NCBI GenBank assembly: GCA_030248215.1
Contig: JASANG010000117.1
Span: 124,001 to 188,000, forward strand
Direction of reading: 5' to 3'
From: Enoplolaimus lenunculus
Lineage: Eukaryota; Nematoda; Enoplea; Enoplida; Thoracostomopsidae
DNA length: 64,000 nucleotides
Shown here: in pieces, positions 25,901-35,159 of the stretch
Position numbering within the stretch: position 1 is the first letter of the stretch
Layout: every line of letters starts with the position of its first letter
The notes under the pieces: model-generated
The model's input: only the letters and a program-made list of their open reading frames with translations
Told to the model about the DNA's origin: nothing
Database searches by the model: none
Program-made: the position numbers and the translations under genes

Positions 25901-28875
25901 GCAAGTACTAAGACCAAGAATCGTAGTTTACAAATATCTACACACTTATGCAAAATAAATTTAAAACATTTTGTTGAAACTAACCGAGACTGTTCTAACA
26001 ATCATATTAAAGTTTTCAGCTTAATCTGAAAAGTCAACAAGTTTCTAATCGCACCCTAACTGGAATATATATTTCATAGTAACGGCATTTAGTGGAAAAT
26101 AAAACTCGTCCGAGTTATAACGTAGGTATATATTGAAACGTAGCTTAATACAATTCTTGTTAATAGAACTCACTTTAAGACAACTATCAGTTGTGATATC
26201 GTTCTGCAAAGTAATGACATTTGGAATCGGTTTAATGGGCACTAGATCAACACCTGAACCACAAATAAATACAAGCAATACATAAATCTTCGAATATACT
26301 GAAAAAAACTAGGAAGCGTTGTCCAAAAAAAGACAAACAATAAATATCTTGATATCGGTTTGTGCCTTATAAGCCAAACTTGAAAGTTTTTAGTCACACC
26401 GACATCGTGATTCTTTGCGGTTTCCAGTCGCAATTAACACATTATGTAAGACATGTTTTTTACAAGTTTCAAACAAAATTCTCACAGCAAAAGAAGTTTG
26501 TTTTCATTAACATAACCGTTGCTTCCTACTGTGGTTTTCAAACAACCCCCCCCAACTCGTACTCATATACCAGTCGGAGAGGGACTACGTGTATTCAGCG
26601 AAACTCAAACACGCTTAAGCAATTAAGCTAATATGCCAATTAGTTATTAGCTAACTATTCATTTATCGGTTTTGTTGATTTGTAAACAATTTATTCAGAT
26701 TCCTCGTGCCCAAAAACTCTTCTCCAACCATAATAATTAGTAAAATATGGCAAAAAGTCCAAACTTAGGTTCATCGAAACAAAAAGTTTATCAAAACCGC
26801 TTCAGCGGTTCCTGAGATTCTTTTCGGACGGACGTCCACCTTTCGACCCTCGAGCACAAAATATATCGCTCTGTAAAGAATGGTTCTCTTAACAAAACAC
26901 AAATTACCAATGATCAGACTTGATACAGGAGCAGCATTTGCGACAACTTGCAGCCAACCACCAGGAGCAGCGCACAGGTCAACAATGACCCGAGAATTCG
27001 ATAGAAATCCGTATTTGCGATTTAATTGCAACAATTTAAAAGCTGACCTTGCGCGGAAACCTGAAATTTATATTAGTTTACGTAAAAAATAAAGTGCACT
27101 ATACGCATGGAAAGTGAAAAGATAGTCCGGGCCAGGCTACCCTTAAATAAGAAAACAGTTTAAATGATATATAATTATGTAACTCTAAGTAACTGTGAAC
27201 TCGGTAACATTTCGATTGTCGGTATATGTGCACGGTAAATGAACAGGGATGTCTCGACCGTAGACTTTCATAGACATCGCCTGACCAACACAACCCTGAA
27301 AACTCAGCAGCTGGGTGAGAGGCTGCGTGGTTCAATGGCAGTGAGCTGGACTGAGAATCGGTTGGCCACATGTCATGGCATCGAAAACTACTACGAACGC
27401 CTCTCCATTTCAAGCTGCAAGCCCTTATAACTAAAAACCGTCGCACCCTAACTACGGTGACTCCGATGGACCGCAATGAAAAACTGGCGCGCTAGAACAA
27501 AATACATAATTAGCAGTTAAGGAACGACCTTGACCAAAAATCGGGGGATGTGAGATGCTGATACATGGTGGGGATGCAAGAAAAAATCATGCTAATGTCC
27601 TAGCATACACCACTTCTCACACTAACCGGAGCGAAATAAGAGTTGCGCCCTGCATATACCGGAATATGGAAGTTGTTGCAATCGATCGCGTTGTGTGGCG
27701 TGCCAGAACTGCACGGTCAGGACGACCCCTTTCTCCAAAGTACTGCGAATATAAGTCGTTTCTCAACTTAATTTCTCCGAAAGATATGATGGCCACGCCG
27801 GGAATCGAACCTCGGACCTCTCGCTCGCAAGTCAAGCGCGCTACCTATTACACCACACGGTCGATATCATAATTTCTAATTCCTCTGGTGCTATATGTGC
27901 ACGAGTATGTATGTGTCTTAACATTACACACTCTGCACATACACAAGCTACACCAGCGTATACCCACATTCCCCCTTCTTTAGGCGGTTGCCCCGAACCG
28001 CGAATCGAAACTTCTCCGAATCCATCTGGCCTGCAATTTACAGCGCCCATCTCGGTGGGACCTCCATGTCAGAACTACACGGTTGGGACGATCCCTTTCT
28101 CTGAGATACTGCGAATATACAGTTTGCCCCCTAAATTTCTCCGAAACATATGGCCACGCCGGGAATCGAACCTCGGACCTCTCGCTCCCCAGTCAAGCGC
28201 GCTACCCATAACACCACGCGGCCGATATCATAATTTTCTCTACTACTATAAGTGAACGTGTATGTATGTGTCTTACATTACACACACTATGCACATACAG
28301 ATGCTGCACCACATATACCAACCAACATTCCCTCTTCTTCAGGCGGTGGCCCCGGATCGCGAACCCAAACTACCCCGTATCCATAGGCCTGCTATTTACA
28401 ACGTCAGCCTTGGTGGGTCCGACATGTCAGAACTGCAAGGTCGGGACGACCCCTTTCTCCGAAGTACTGCGAATATAATTGTCACGCCGGGAATCGAACC
28501 TCGGACCTCTCGCTCCCGAGTCAAGCGCGCTATCCATTACACCACGCGGCCGATATAATAATTCCCTCTGGTGCTACATGTGCACGACCATGTATGGGTG
28601 TTAACATTACACACTCTGCACATACACAAGCTACACCGCGGATACCGACATTGCGGTAGCATGCTTGAATCATGTCTTTGGCTCGGTAATGCAAATACAA
28701 AAACGAAAACGGACAATAAAAAAATTCAGTCAAATGATAAAAGTAAACCATAGCGCTATCAAACGTTGGAGGTTTCAGCTGTACCAATTTGTGTTCGTTA
28801 AATCTTACCAGATTCTTTCGCTAAATGATAAAATTTATCTTTTCTTTGCTTTCCAACTTTAGATTTTTTGCCCAT
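10730..28875 (-). CDS. ftsj3: pre-rRNA 2'-O-methyltransferase FTSJ3/SPB1, complete, 17 exons
   Basis: Nucleolar SAM-dependent methyltransferase of the FtsJ/Spb1 family, which 2'-O-methylates RNA and is needed for ribosome assembly; 780 residues. Minus-strand exons: 28875-28809, 27060-26908, 26253-26174, 25702-25603, 24776-24646, 23957-23806, 22209-22056, 19875-19772, 18938-18723, 18333-18162, 17859-17676, 17247-17026, 15895-15772, 15364-15280, 14760-14668, 11635-11541, 10940-10730. Donors are GT, acceptors AG, and phases agree at every junction. Seen: Met start with Lys-rich [19 protein letters not shown] motif DLCAAPGGW (50-58); tetrad K31, D117, K157, E192 with the 86/40/35 spacing of E. 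coli FtsJ; low-complexity acidic/basic middle (about 330-580); Spb1 C-terminal region with [15 protein letters not shown] and [14 protein letters not shown]; basic tail. The exon 10/11 junction is least certain: a donor at 18161-18160 was chosen because it keeps phase. Human FTSJ3 is somewhat longer (847 residues). Confidence 0.95.
11033..11340 (+). mobile_element. hAT-like MITE, family CAGGGTTCC, copy 2
   Basis: Starts CGGGGTTCCACCGG and shares the interior of the copy at 1436-1786 (GATGCAGGAAC, CAACAGTAATTCGGTGATG). It lies in ftsj3 intron 16. The flanks carry a direct repeat of about 30 bp (TGTACATNGTANAATTNTAC type), longer than a hAT duplication, so the site was already repetitive. Confidence 0.6.
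12115..13120 (+). mobile_element. Pearl/Helentron-like repeat, copy A (5 internal units)
   Basis: Opens with GAAGTTTCGCGAAGTGTTTTAT and a TCGTCTGTCCG plus TCTCAGTAACCGCTGAAGCG block. Then come about five imperfect units of 160-175 bp, each with TTATTAGGGTT-like, AAAGGTTTTTGGGTGCGAGGAATC and GCATATTAGCTTAATTG phrases. It closes with a TTCGAGCGTCGTGCAAT end. Same family as 26560-26878, 48415-49850 and 58135-58605. In ftsj3 intron 15/16 territory; no coding capacity. Confidence 0.65.
13125..13360 (-). repeat. Relative of the 52.2 kb hairpin/minisatellite element
   Basis: TTGCTCAAGTGATGTGCAAT, TTTTTTCTAGTTTTAATCGC and TTTACCAAG match, in reverse orientation, the sequence around 52220-52330. The stretch ends in decayed GTGAAACCAGTCGTTGGG units related to the 18-bp minisatellite, so the order of parts is the same in both copies. 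Confidence 0.5.
13387..13692 (+). mobile_element. MITE, family CGGATGTACCGAT
   Basis: The left end CGGATGTTTCGAT and the right end ATCGGTACATCCG are inverted matches. The interior is full of GCCGATGCCGA and has AAAAAGTATCGG. Other copies are at 16515-16885 and, reversed, 23448-23790. In ftsj3 intron 15. Confidence 0.6.
13693..13905 (+). repeat. GGTCTCGGT dispersed repeat, copy 1
   Basis: CCGAGACCAAGACTTTTAGT, CCGTTACCAAAATAAAA and ACTAATAAATCGCCGCCAAAC recur with small changes at 61463-61700, defining a dispersed repeat of about 210-240 bp. Confidence 0.5.
16200..16350 (+). repeat. GGGAAACTGGGACG short tandem
   Basis: Imperfect 12-16 bp units (CTGGGAAACTGGGACG, GGGAAATTGGGAGTCC) in ftsj3 intron 12. 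Confidence 0.5.
16515..16885 (+). mobile_element. MITE, family CGGATGTACCGAT, copy 2
   Basis: Carries GCTGATGCCGATCCC at the left and GCCGATTAATCGACACATCC at the right, plus the interior AAAAAGTATCGGTAAAAAATCGG block shared with 13387-13692. In ftsj3 intron 12. Confidence 0.55.
20748..20960 (+). repeat. 60-bp minisatellite, about 3.5 units
   Basis: Units of about 60 bp built on GCGCTCCCGATGGGCTTCGA, TGGCACCATCGTCCAT and ACTTTCGTGCC. Further degenerate units follow at 21120-21180 and 21245-21310 after an unrelated G-rich insert. Because 60 is a multiple of three, open frames cross it on both strands; they are not genes. In ftsj3 intron 7. Confidence 0.7.
21718..21902 (+). repeat. TATATGTATG microsatellite
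   Basis: About 180 bp of mixed TATG/TATATG/TGTT units in ftsj3 intron 7, shortly before exon 7 on the + coordinate axis. Likely length-polymorphic. Confidence 0.8.
22499..23152 (+). mobile_element. hAT-like MITE with multiplied right end, family CAGGGATCG
   Basis: The left end CAGGGATCGATCGGATATTA starts at 22499; the right end ACCAATCCCTA finishes at 23152. The 8-bp flanks ATTACTGG (22491-22498) and ATTACTGG (23153-23160) match perfectly, the hallmark of hAT. The right-end block (AAACCGGAACCGGATATCC followed by GATCCCTACATG) occurs three times, at about 22805-22855, 22905-22945 and 23100-23152, separated by copies of CGCTTCAAAATATCTAGTAT. In ftsj3 intron 6. Confidence 0.85.
23448..23790 (-). 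mobile_element. MITE, family CGGATGTACCGAT, copy 3 (reversed)
   Basis: GCCGATAATCGGC, GATCGGCACTGCAGAAAAAT and GTATACTTTTTGCGC match the reverse of 13387-13692. Lies beside ftsj3 exon 6. Confidence 0.5.
23806..23957 (-). CDS. ftsj3: ftsj3 exon 6 (catalytic Glu)
   Basis: Residues 178-228. [17 protein letters not shown] is almost identical to the vertebrate block and supplies E192, the last tetrad residue. Confidence 0.93.
24646..24776 (-). CDS. ftsj3: ftsj3 exon 5 (catalytic Lys)
   Basis: Residues 134-177. Contains K157 in [11 protein letters not shown], the third tetrad residue. Confidence 0.93.
25254..25605 (+). repeat. 177-bp tandem duplication
   Basis: Two adjacent copies (25254-25430 and 25431-25605) share GTATCCTGTTAACATCCAGT, GGATCCGGTAT and GCACCCTGCTTATA with few differences. 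The second copy ends at the donor of ftsj3 exon 4 (exon edge 25603), so it forms the start of the intron. Confidence 0.8.
25603..25702 (-). CDS. ftsj3: ftsj3 exon 4 (catalytic Asp)
   Basis: Residues 101-134. Contains D117 in HDGAPNVG, the second tetrad residue. Directly abuts the 177-bp tandem duplication downstream. Confidence 0.93.
26560..26878 (-). mobile_element. Pearl/Helentron-like repeat, copy C (1 internal unit)
   Basis: In reverse orientation: a GTGTATTCAGCGAAACTC end, one AAAACTCTTCTCCAACCATA-type unit, then AGCGGTTCCTGAGATTC, CGGACGGACGTCC and TCGAGCACAAAATATAT. Shortest of the four copies. Its end lies about 30 bp inside the intron from the ftsj3 exon 2 donor. Confidence 0.6.
26908..27060 (-). 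CDS. ftsj3: ftsj3 exon 2 (SAM-binding)
   Basis: Residues 23-74. Carries catalytic K31 (RSAFKLLQL) and the SAM-binding DLCAAPGGW loop. The donor at 26907 lies about 30 bp from the end of a mobile element (see 26560-26878). Confidence 0.95.
27791..27862 (-). tRNA. tRNA-like, anticodon position TGC
   Basis: 72-nt cloverleaf-like sequence with A-box and B-box (GGTTCGATTCC) matches. The anticodon loop CTTGCGA would place TGC at 34-36. The acceptor has at least one mismatch, and the T stem has two mismatched pairs (50-64, 51-63) shared with its sister copies. Probably a SINE head or pseudo-tRNA rather than a working tRNA-Ala. Confidence 0.45.
28152..28223 (-). tRNA. tRNA-Pro-like, anticodon position GGG
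   Basis: 72 nt. The acceptor GGCCGCG pairs fully with CGTGGCC (one G-U). D-stem GTGT/GGCG-type pairing with wobble. Anticodon loop CTGGGGA (anticodon GGG). The sequence around the anticodon and variable loop (GCGAGAGGTCC) is like animal tRNA-Pro. T-stem mismatches are as in the other copies. No intron. Confidence 0.5.
28480..28551 (-). tRNA. tRNA-Pro-like, anticodon position CGG
   Basis: 72 nt, loop CTCGGGA (anticodon CGG, proline). The 5' acceptor GGCCGCG is intact but the 3' side is altered (CGTGACA), so the acceptor stem is weakened. Same T-stem mismatches as the sister copies. Likely a tRNA-derived repeat. Confidence 0.45.
28809..28875 (-). CDS. ftsj3: ftsj3 exon 1 (start codon)
   Basis: ATG at 28875-28873. 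Encodes residues 1-22 plus one base of Gly23, with a GTAAGA donor. The conserved [13 protein letters not shown] block right after the Met fixes this start. Confidence 0.95.
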
Positions 28876-30270
28876 ATTATATATTAATCATTGACTACAA
28901 ATAATGCTAAACCAGATTACTTTTATGATAACTGTGCATAGTTGCCGGCAGAAAAAGCTGCTAAAATTGGAAAGGGTTTATTGGACGTACAAAAATAATC
29001 AGACTTCAGAATGCAACAAACTCAGGACTAGCTATATCATTATTGCATGGTTTGGTTAAAGTTTCGATCAAGTATTCAATTGGAAACGAAGTTCATGAAA
29101 CATGTTCTTTGGCAATAAATATCAAACGTCAATCCCTGAACAATATTATAGGAAAAATAAAGAGATCTTCGGTTAATGCTTGCCACTAACCTTTGTTTGA
29201 AAAAGAGCTAGAAGTGGAACATAATATAACAGTTCCAGGTCTAGAACTTCGTTGTCAGTGTCTATAACCAGGGTTACACCGTCGGTGAAAACCTTAGGTG
29301 CGTAGCACGTGATGAATTTGCAAAAGCCGGATGCGCAGCAACATAATTTGATAAATAAATCGATTACCGCACATTAATTTGTCGCAGCTAAATTTTTAAA
29401 GCAATGGTAGTTGCTTTTGAATTTTTCATTATAAATAAAGTTGTAAAAAATTGACTTTATTTTTGAATTACAACTGTCTAAAAGCATTTTCAAACTATCC
29501 CAGTCAACCATCGTGTTTCAAAAATTCTCACAGATCTTATGGCGACTGTTTTCATTTTAACAGTAGAAGGTTGTCCTCAAATTTTCAACTAGTTGTATCA
29601 TTTAAAGATTTACTATCAACAACTGCCATACATTAAACAGCTGTAGAAACATGGTCTTTTTCAGGTCTATAAATGGCACCGATTACTTTCCGCAGTAAAC
29701 TTTTTTAAATAAGCGAAACAATTCATCTCGCTTCATTCACAGAGGGAAGGGGGCATTTTTAGACTGCATGCTTCAGTTTCTCCCATGAATGCCCGCAGCC
29801 GGAAACAATTTCTTGAAAAGTACAACCGTTATAAAATAGTTTAGTGCTTGCATTGTTTTAATTCAAATTTTAGCGTAAACTTTTTGTACATGCTGTACAT
29901 ATATATTCATAGGTTTACTACTAGTTGATAGTTTTGTAATGACTGGTCGCGGTCGCGCGTTCATTTCTCATCGTTCAGGAACTAAGATATTGGTTATCCT
30001 GAGTCACTGATGATTGCTATAAGCGTAAAGCATACAATTCTACCTTCAATATAGTGCTGAGTATTCGGTTTAGAAGATTGCTACTGACTAATAAATACTT
30101 GGAGTTGGCCAACTGAAATTGAGTTGATTTGTTTGTCTCAATTCTATCGAATGTCACCCTTCCCTAGAACTATATATACATGAATCGTTTTACTTTCTAA
30201 GCAGAAAAAACCTCATTAAAATATACTTTACGCTAAATAGTGCAAACATCATTTCTACTTGCAGTGGTGC
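28876..30270. other. Upstream of ftsj3, no gene seen
   Basis: Holds the ftsj3 promoter by position, but I see no convincing TATA box or other named site. No coding exon and no clear repeat. Confidence 0.35.
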
Positions 30271-30274
30271 CCCG

Positions 30275-30465
30275 CGGTCAACGGCAGATCCAGAAATTTC
30301 TGACGGGGGCAAGCTCGTAAATGTCTTGAAACGCATTTTTCACCAAAGTTTTCTGACCGGGAAAATTGTATTGTACTTAGAAGGGCCGTTTATGATTTTA
30401 TCACAAAAATTTCTGACGGGGGAGCGCACACCCACCAGCCCTCTCTAAGTCCGCTGGTCACCACC
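30275..30465. repeat. TTTCTGACGGGGG dispersed repeat, copy 1
   Basis: AGATCCAGAAATTTCTGACG, GATTTTATCACAAAAATTTC and CTAAGTCCGCTGGTCACCAC; related copies at 34605-34715, 44085-44350 and part of 47190-47235. The ends (GGTCAACGGCAGATCC and GTCCGCTGGTCACC) may be short inverted repeats. Confidence 0.5.
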
Positions 30466-31254
30466 TTCTCAAAGACCGAAATAGACTATAGACTTAAATT
30501 TTACACTATTTGTTTGCGTAATGGACTTCGGCAAAGCTTGTTTTACACGTGTTTGTCACGCTGAGGAAGATTAAACTAACGAATATGATTTGGTTGTTAC
30601 ATTGTTAAAGTAATACTGGTCCAAATCTTTAGGACCAGCTCCAGTCTTAATATACTGGAACATAATGCCGATTTGGCTTCTCAAACCTCCCATGATAAGT
30701 TCAATTAAATCTTAGTTTTTAGGACTTGAATATGTACTTTCACTTTTTGTGATCTTATGGACTACTGCAGAACCAAAAATGTACTAATTTTCAACAGTTC
30801 TATTTTTCATTTATATTATATACCGTATGAAAATGACGCGCTGAGTTGAATTGCATCAATTTTTGCCTTTGATGATTTTTTTGCCGAACCTGCTGTTGTG
30901 ACCCGAATAATGGAACATCCACGTTATACTGCACGCGCTACTGCAAAAAGAACGTCTGGGTCTGAGTAATGCCCGACGTCGGATTAACACACTCTCCGGT
31001 AGTCTCTAACAAGGACGTGAAGACATATTGACTGTGTTCATATAGCATCGCAAACATACACAACAACAACACAAACACACAGATATATACACTAATTTAT
31101 TTTGCTTAATATTTTACCTTTTGTCCCGATTCCCTTCGGACACTGTCGGGACAATTAACACACTCTAGTTGCAGCTTTGATTTGTACACAGATCCCTATC
31201 GGGTGGTTGGACAAATTTTTTAGCGCACGCATTGTAAAAGGGATGACCCATAAA

Positions 31255-31640
31255 GAAGGGGACTGATATTTATTTGGCCACCCCAGAGGGTACCCCCCGT
31301 TATTCGGTTACGTACTGTATATATTTTAACTCGCCCTCCGCCGCCCCTCGTTACTCATATATATCCGGTATTGCAACTATCCGCTGAATTAAACGTTTAT
31401 TTGTCTTAAATCAAAAACTTAAGCAACAATACAAAGTTATACTTTTACCATTTCTTTCTAAACTTAAGTACGTTTTAAGGGATTCTATCTCAACTTTATT
31501 TGGTCTTGGAGTCATTTATGCACTACAATTAAGAGATAATTAACATTTATAGACTATAATTAGGGATACGGACTCCTATTGATTGGGACTCAAATGAAGG
31601 CCCCCTCTTATTACCCCACTTTTATTCGGGCACTACAGAC
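31255..31640 (+). repeat. AGGGGACTGAT dispersed repeat, copy 1
   Basis: About 385 bp from AAGGGGACTGATATTTATTT to TTATTCGGGCACTACAG. A near full-length second copy is at 39975-40380 and a short piece at 36690-36835. No ORF. Confidence 0.65.
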
Positions 31641-32102
31641 TTTACTACATATTTAATATTTGATGACAAAACAGCAGGAGGGAGGAAACTTTTTCTGCAA
31701 CGATCAAGCTTTTGGGATCAATTTTGTACTTTTTCTCTGTCAGGGGGGAGGCTGCGGCTTCTTTGAACCTTCCGAATTTTGAAAGGACGCTAAGCAGGAT
31801 GAGGTTGTCGCCCCCACCAACACTAAGCTATTCTTTATTCAGACAGCTAAAATCCCTATTAAAGAACTTCTGCACTGTTTTGGTGTATGAGAACAAATTC
31901 GCTTACCGCGGGGAATGAATTCAAACGTTATGAGCTCATGGGTTATGTGGCATGGAAAATTCAAATGTGCCCTTTATAGATTGCCGTATTTGCAAGCTAT
32001 CCTTTTACTAATTATAGCATCACACTCAGCTAGTGCTTGGCGTCGGTATTAAATCAAGAGCGGTCAGAATTTAAAATGACGCCCAGTATGTATTAACCCT
32101 TT

Positions 32103-32371
32103 TAACCCTTTCTCACATGAATATTTTGTATTTCCCCTGAGACCTGCTTTTATGCTGGGATTCGAACTTCAGTGACTGGAGTGGGAGGCGTATACCATCA
32201 CCACTCAGCTATAGGAGCTTGACGCTCGAGCCCGAGGTGGCTCTCACGTCTTGTGGTGATTTAGTACTATGTATACGTGTTGCAATTGTTAAACACGGTG
32301 CGATATATACTATTTAACGTATATACACTGTGCTGAGTTGCCTACAGGCAACTCAATGTGAGAAGGGGTTA
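32103..32371 (-). mobile_element. tRNA-derived element with inverted ends, inserted in left arm
   Basis: The left end TAACCCTTTCTCACAT and the right end ATGTGAGAAGGGGTTA are inverted matches. On the minus strand it carries CCTATAGCTGAGTGGTGATGG (given as pattern; A-box-like) and AAGTTCGAATCCC (B-box), about 45 nt apart, as in a tRNA-derived SINE. It is absent from the other arm of the inverted duplication, so it inserted after that duplication. A fragment of the same tRNA-like part is near 20475-20525. Confidence 0.6.
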
Positions 32372-32999
32372 TAGATAGTAAACTGAAAATTTTTCGTATA
32401 TTTATAAGTAGATTTTGTTTCTTGCATGGTAATAATTCTAGTACATTGCGTGCTTATTCGATGCAAATTTTTCACTGGGCTAATTTTGAGATATTCTAAA
32501 AATATGAAGTTATTGTTCGGAAAAATATCAAGCTAAACTGAGTTTTCTTTTAATTTTGGCATGTTTTAAGAAATCAAAATTTTAAATCATCATTGAATTA
32601 TTGCAGGAATGTGGTTCAATATGTTAATTCAGGTTTGAATGCAAAATTTCTTATCGTCAACACCAGCTACTTTAATGGTGAAACCATGCAAATTATTCCG
32701 AAAAAATTTACACAAAAGCATTTCGGATGCCCAGCGGATATCCGGATACACGCTTCATTTCGGATGCATATCCGGATATTTTTCATATCCGGATATCCGG
32801 TGCCCATCTATATTCTATCCAGTGCCGAACTATGTTCTGTGTTTAAAATTTTCCACTTTACCCGTTTTATGACGTCTAGGAACTGCGCTGGTTTGGTAAG
32901 AAAAATAACAAACAAAAGAAATTCAAACGCCTAAATTTTCACGGTTTGGCAGGGAAAATCTGAAGCGTAGCCACTCTAGTATATATGACGGCTAGTATA

Positions 33000-33640
33000 T
33001 AATTCCGCTAGTTTGATGGAACAACCACAAGTATAATTTTGGCTCATAAAATTTATGCGTTTAAATTTTCTACTTTTCTCGTTTTCCAAACGAAATCTAT
33101 GCTTCTAAATTTTTCTACCTAAAACCAAGAAAACCTATACGTTTTCAATTTTCCGCTTTTCCCGTTTTCCGAACAAAACCTCCGCTTCAGATTTACCCTA
33201 CCAAACCACGTGAAAGCCGAATCTCGCATACTCCTCTAACCTTCACTACTAACCAAAAGGAATCATATACCTAGGTTTCAACTTTCCACTTTTACACTTT
33301 TCCCATTTTCTAAACCGAACAACACATCCAAATTTTCCAGGCAGACCAACCAAACTGTTCTTTCCCTACCAGATCTAGAGAAACCTATACGTTAACTTTT
33401 CCACTTTCCCGTTTTCAGAACCGAACCACACATCCAACCTTTCCATACAAACCGACGAAACGGTTCCTTCACTACCAGACCTAGAAAAAGTCTATTCGCT
33501 TAACTTTCCGCTTTTCCCGTTTTGCGAAACTAGAGTAAACCTCCAAAATTCCCTACAAACACAAAGAATTCATGCACTTACGCTTGAATTTTACACTTTT
33601 CCAGTTTTCCCAGCCAAAATAGGAATCCCTGTGCTATACA
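33000..33640. repeat. TTTCCCGTTTTCC tandem-like units
   Basis: Six or so imperfect 90-105 bp units containing TTCCACTTTTCCCGTTTTCC and CTTCAGATTTTCCCTACCAA. Single units occur near 6330-6470, 8850-8950 and 32850-32960. Confidence 0.55.
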
Positions 33641-34500
33641 TTGGCCGAAAATTTTAAGTTTTTGTAAAAATTTCGTAATTTTAATTCCATTTCAAACAAT
33701 TGCAACTACGTATCCGAAAAGAAATGTGTATTCGGATATCCGCTGGATATCCGAAATGCATTTGCGTAAATTTTTTCAGTAATTTGCATTGTTTCACTAT
33801 TAAAGTAAGCTGACGAAAAGAAATTCAGTATTGAAACTTGAATTAAATTATTGAACCACATTCCTGCTGTAATGCCATGATGATTAAAAAATTTGATTTT
33901 TTAAAAACATGCCAAAATTAGAAGGAAAACTTCAGTTTAGCTTGATATTTATCGGAATGACTTCGTATTTTTAAATTATCTCAAACTTAGCTCAGTTAAA
34001 AATTTGCATCGAATAAGCACATCAAGTATAAAATTTACTACCTTTGCAGGAAACAAAATCTACTTGTACATGTACCAAGTCGCGTCGCAAGATTACATAC
34101 TGGGCGTCATTTTAAATTCTGGCCGCAATTGATTTAATAAGACGCCAAGCCTAACTGAGTATGATGCTAATTAGTAATAGGCTAGCTTAAAAATCTGGCA
34201 AACGGTGAAGGGCACATTTGAATTTCCCATGACACAGAACCCATGAGCTCATAACTTTTGAATTCAAACCCCTCACACTAAGCGACTTTCTTCTCATGCA
34301 CCAAAATAGTGCAGAAGTTCTTTAAGAGGAGTTTTAGCTGTCTGAATAATGAACAGCTTAGTGTGGGGTTGGGAGCCATAAACTCGTCTTATTAGCGTCT
34401 TTTCAAAATTCAGAAGGTTCAAGAAAGCCACAGCCTCCCTCTGAGAGAGAAAAAGCTTAAAATATAATTAAAAAAGTCTGCGGTTGTTGCAGAAGCATAT

Positions 34501-35158
34501 AAAGATACTAAAATGGAGGAAGCTTAAGCTTTACACAAGTCTGAAATAAAGCTTAGCCTAGCCCAACCAAGAAATTAGTTTAAAATTTAAGCCTTGTCTA
34601 TATCGGTCTAGTGAGGCGGCCAATAGCTGATCCAAAGGTTGGCGGGCTGGCGCACGCCCCTACCCCCCGTCGAAAATTTTTTGTGATAGAATGACAAGGT
34701 CTCTACCTTGCAATATACTTGTGTGGACCACCTGAAATTTAGTTGATCTGGGTTGTCTCCGACAGATTTAAACCACTGTAACAGAGATTCTATGGAATGT
34801 CATCCTTTCGTCACGACAAGGCATTCGAACACTAAAACTACTTTTCATACACAAGGACTATCGCAGGACCGAGCTTATGACTGTATCCAACAAAATAAAA
34901 AGAAAACGTTTGCAATATATCATACTGAATTATAAAAACTTTTCTGGCGGTGGTTTAAAAAAGATCAGTCAAACAACTCTAAATTTTATAAATGGAAACC
35001 AAAAACTAAATGTACCTACTTGCAAAAATCGTCAAGAATTTCGTTCAGTACTCTGACTGAGGTTTTGAAAACAGAATATCTTTTCGCCAGCTCAGGTACT
35101 TTCGCGGTGAAACATTGCAAATTATTCTAAAAAATTCTTTACACAATAGCATTTGGGA
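34501..35158. other. Intergenic, no gene seen
   Basis: Contains one TTTCTGACGGGGG-family fragment (34605-34715) and, at 35085-35150, a piece matching the arms of the inverted duplication (GTGAAACATTGCAAATTATT). Otherwise nothing recognisable. Confidence 0.4.
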
Positions 35159-35159
35159 G

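Larger units (their letters stand above)
27545..28660 (-). repeat. Tandem array of about 340-bp units containing tRNA-like sequences
   Basis: Three units, spaced about 360 and 330 bp, occupy ftsj3 intron 1. Each has a tRNA-like block followed (on +) by GTGCACGANTATGTATG, ACACTCTGCACATACACAAG, a GGCGGTTGCCCCGAACCGCG-type segment and CCCTTTCTCCGAAGTACTGC. The array looks like a tandemly multiplied tRNA-derived SINE or a tRNA repeat cluster. The tRNA-like parts are on the same strand as the host gene. Confidence 0.75.
31690..34500. repeat. Large inverted duplication (about 2.8 kb)
   Basis: The left arm (31690-32815) and right arm (33700-34500) read as inverted copies through GAGGCTGCGGCTT, CAGACAGCTAAAAC, GTTATGAGCTCATGGGTT, AAATGACGCCCAGTATGT, GCTTATTCGATGCAAATTTT, AGCAGGAATGTGGTTCAAT and GCATTTCGGAT. 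The arms differ by many substitutions, so the event is old. The left arm is longer because it contains the 269-bp insertion at 32103-32371. The centre (32816-33699) holds the TTTCCCGTTTTCC units. Confidence 0.85.

Noticed and set aside
27295-27420. Another tRNA-like start (GCGTGGTTCAATGGCAG)
   Set aside because: The D-arm-like part has no acceptable B-box or acceptor partner downstream.
27791-28551. Three functional tRNA genes
   Set aside because: All share two T-stem mismatches, two have acceptor defects, and they sit in a longer tandem repeat; kept only as tRNA-like features.
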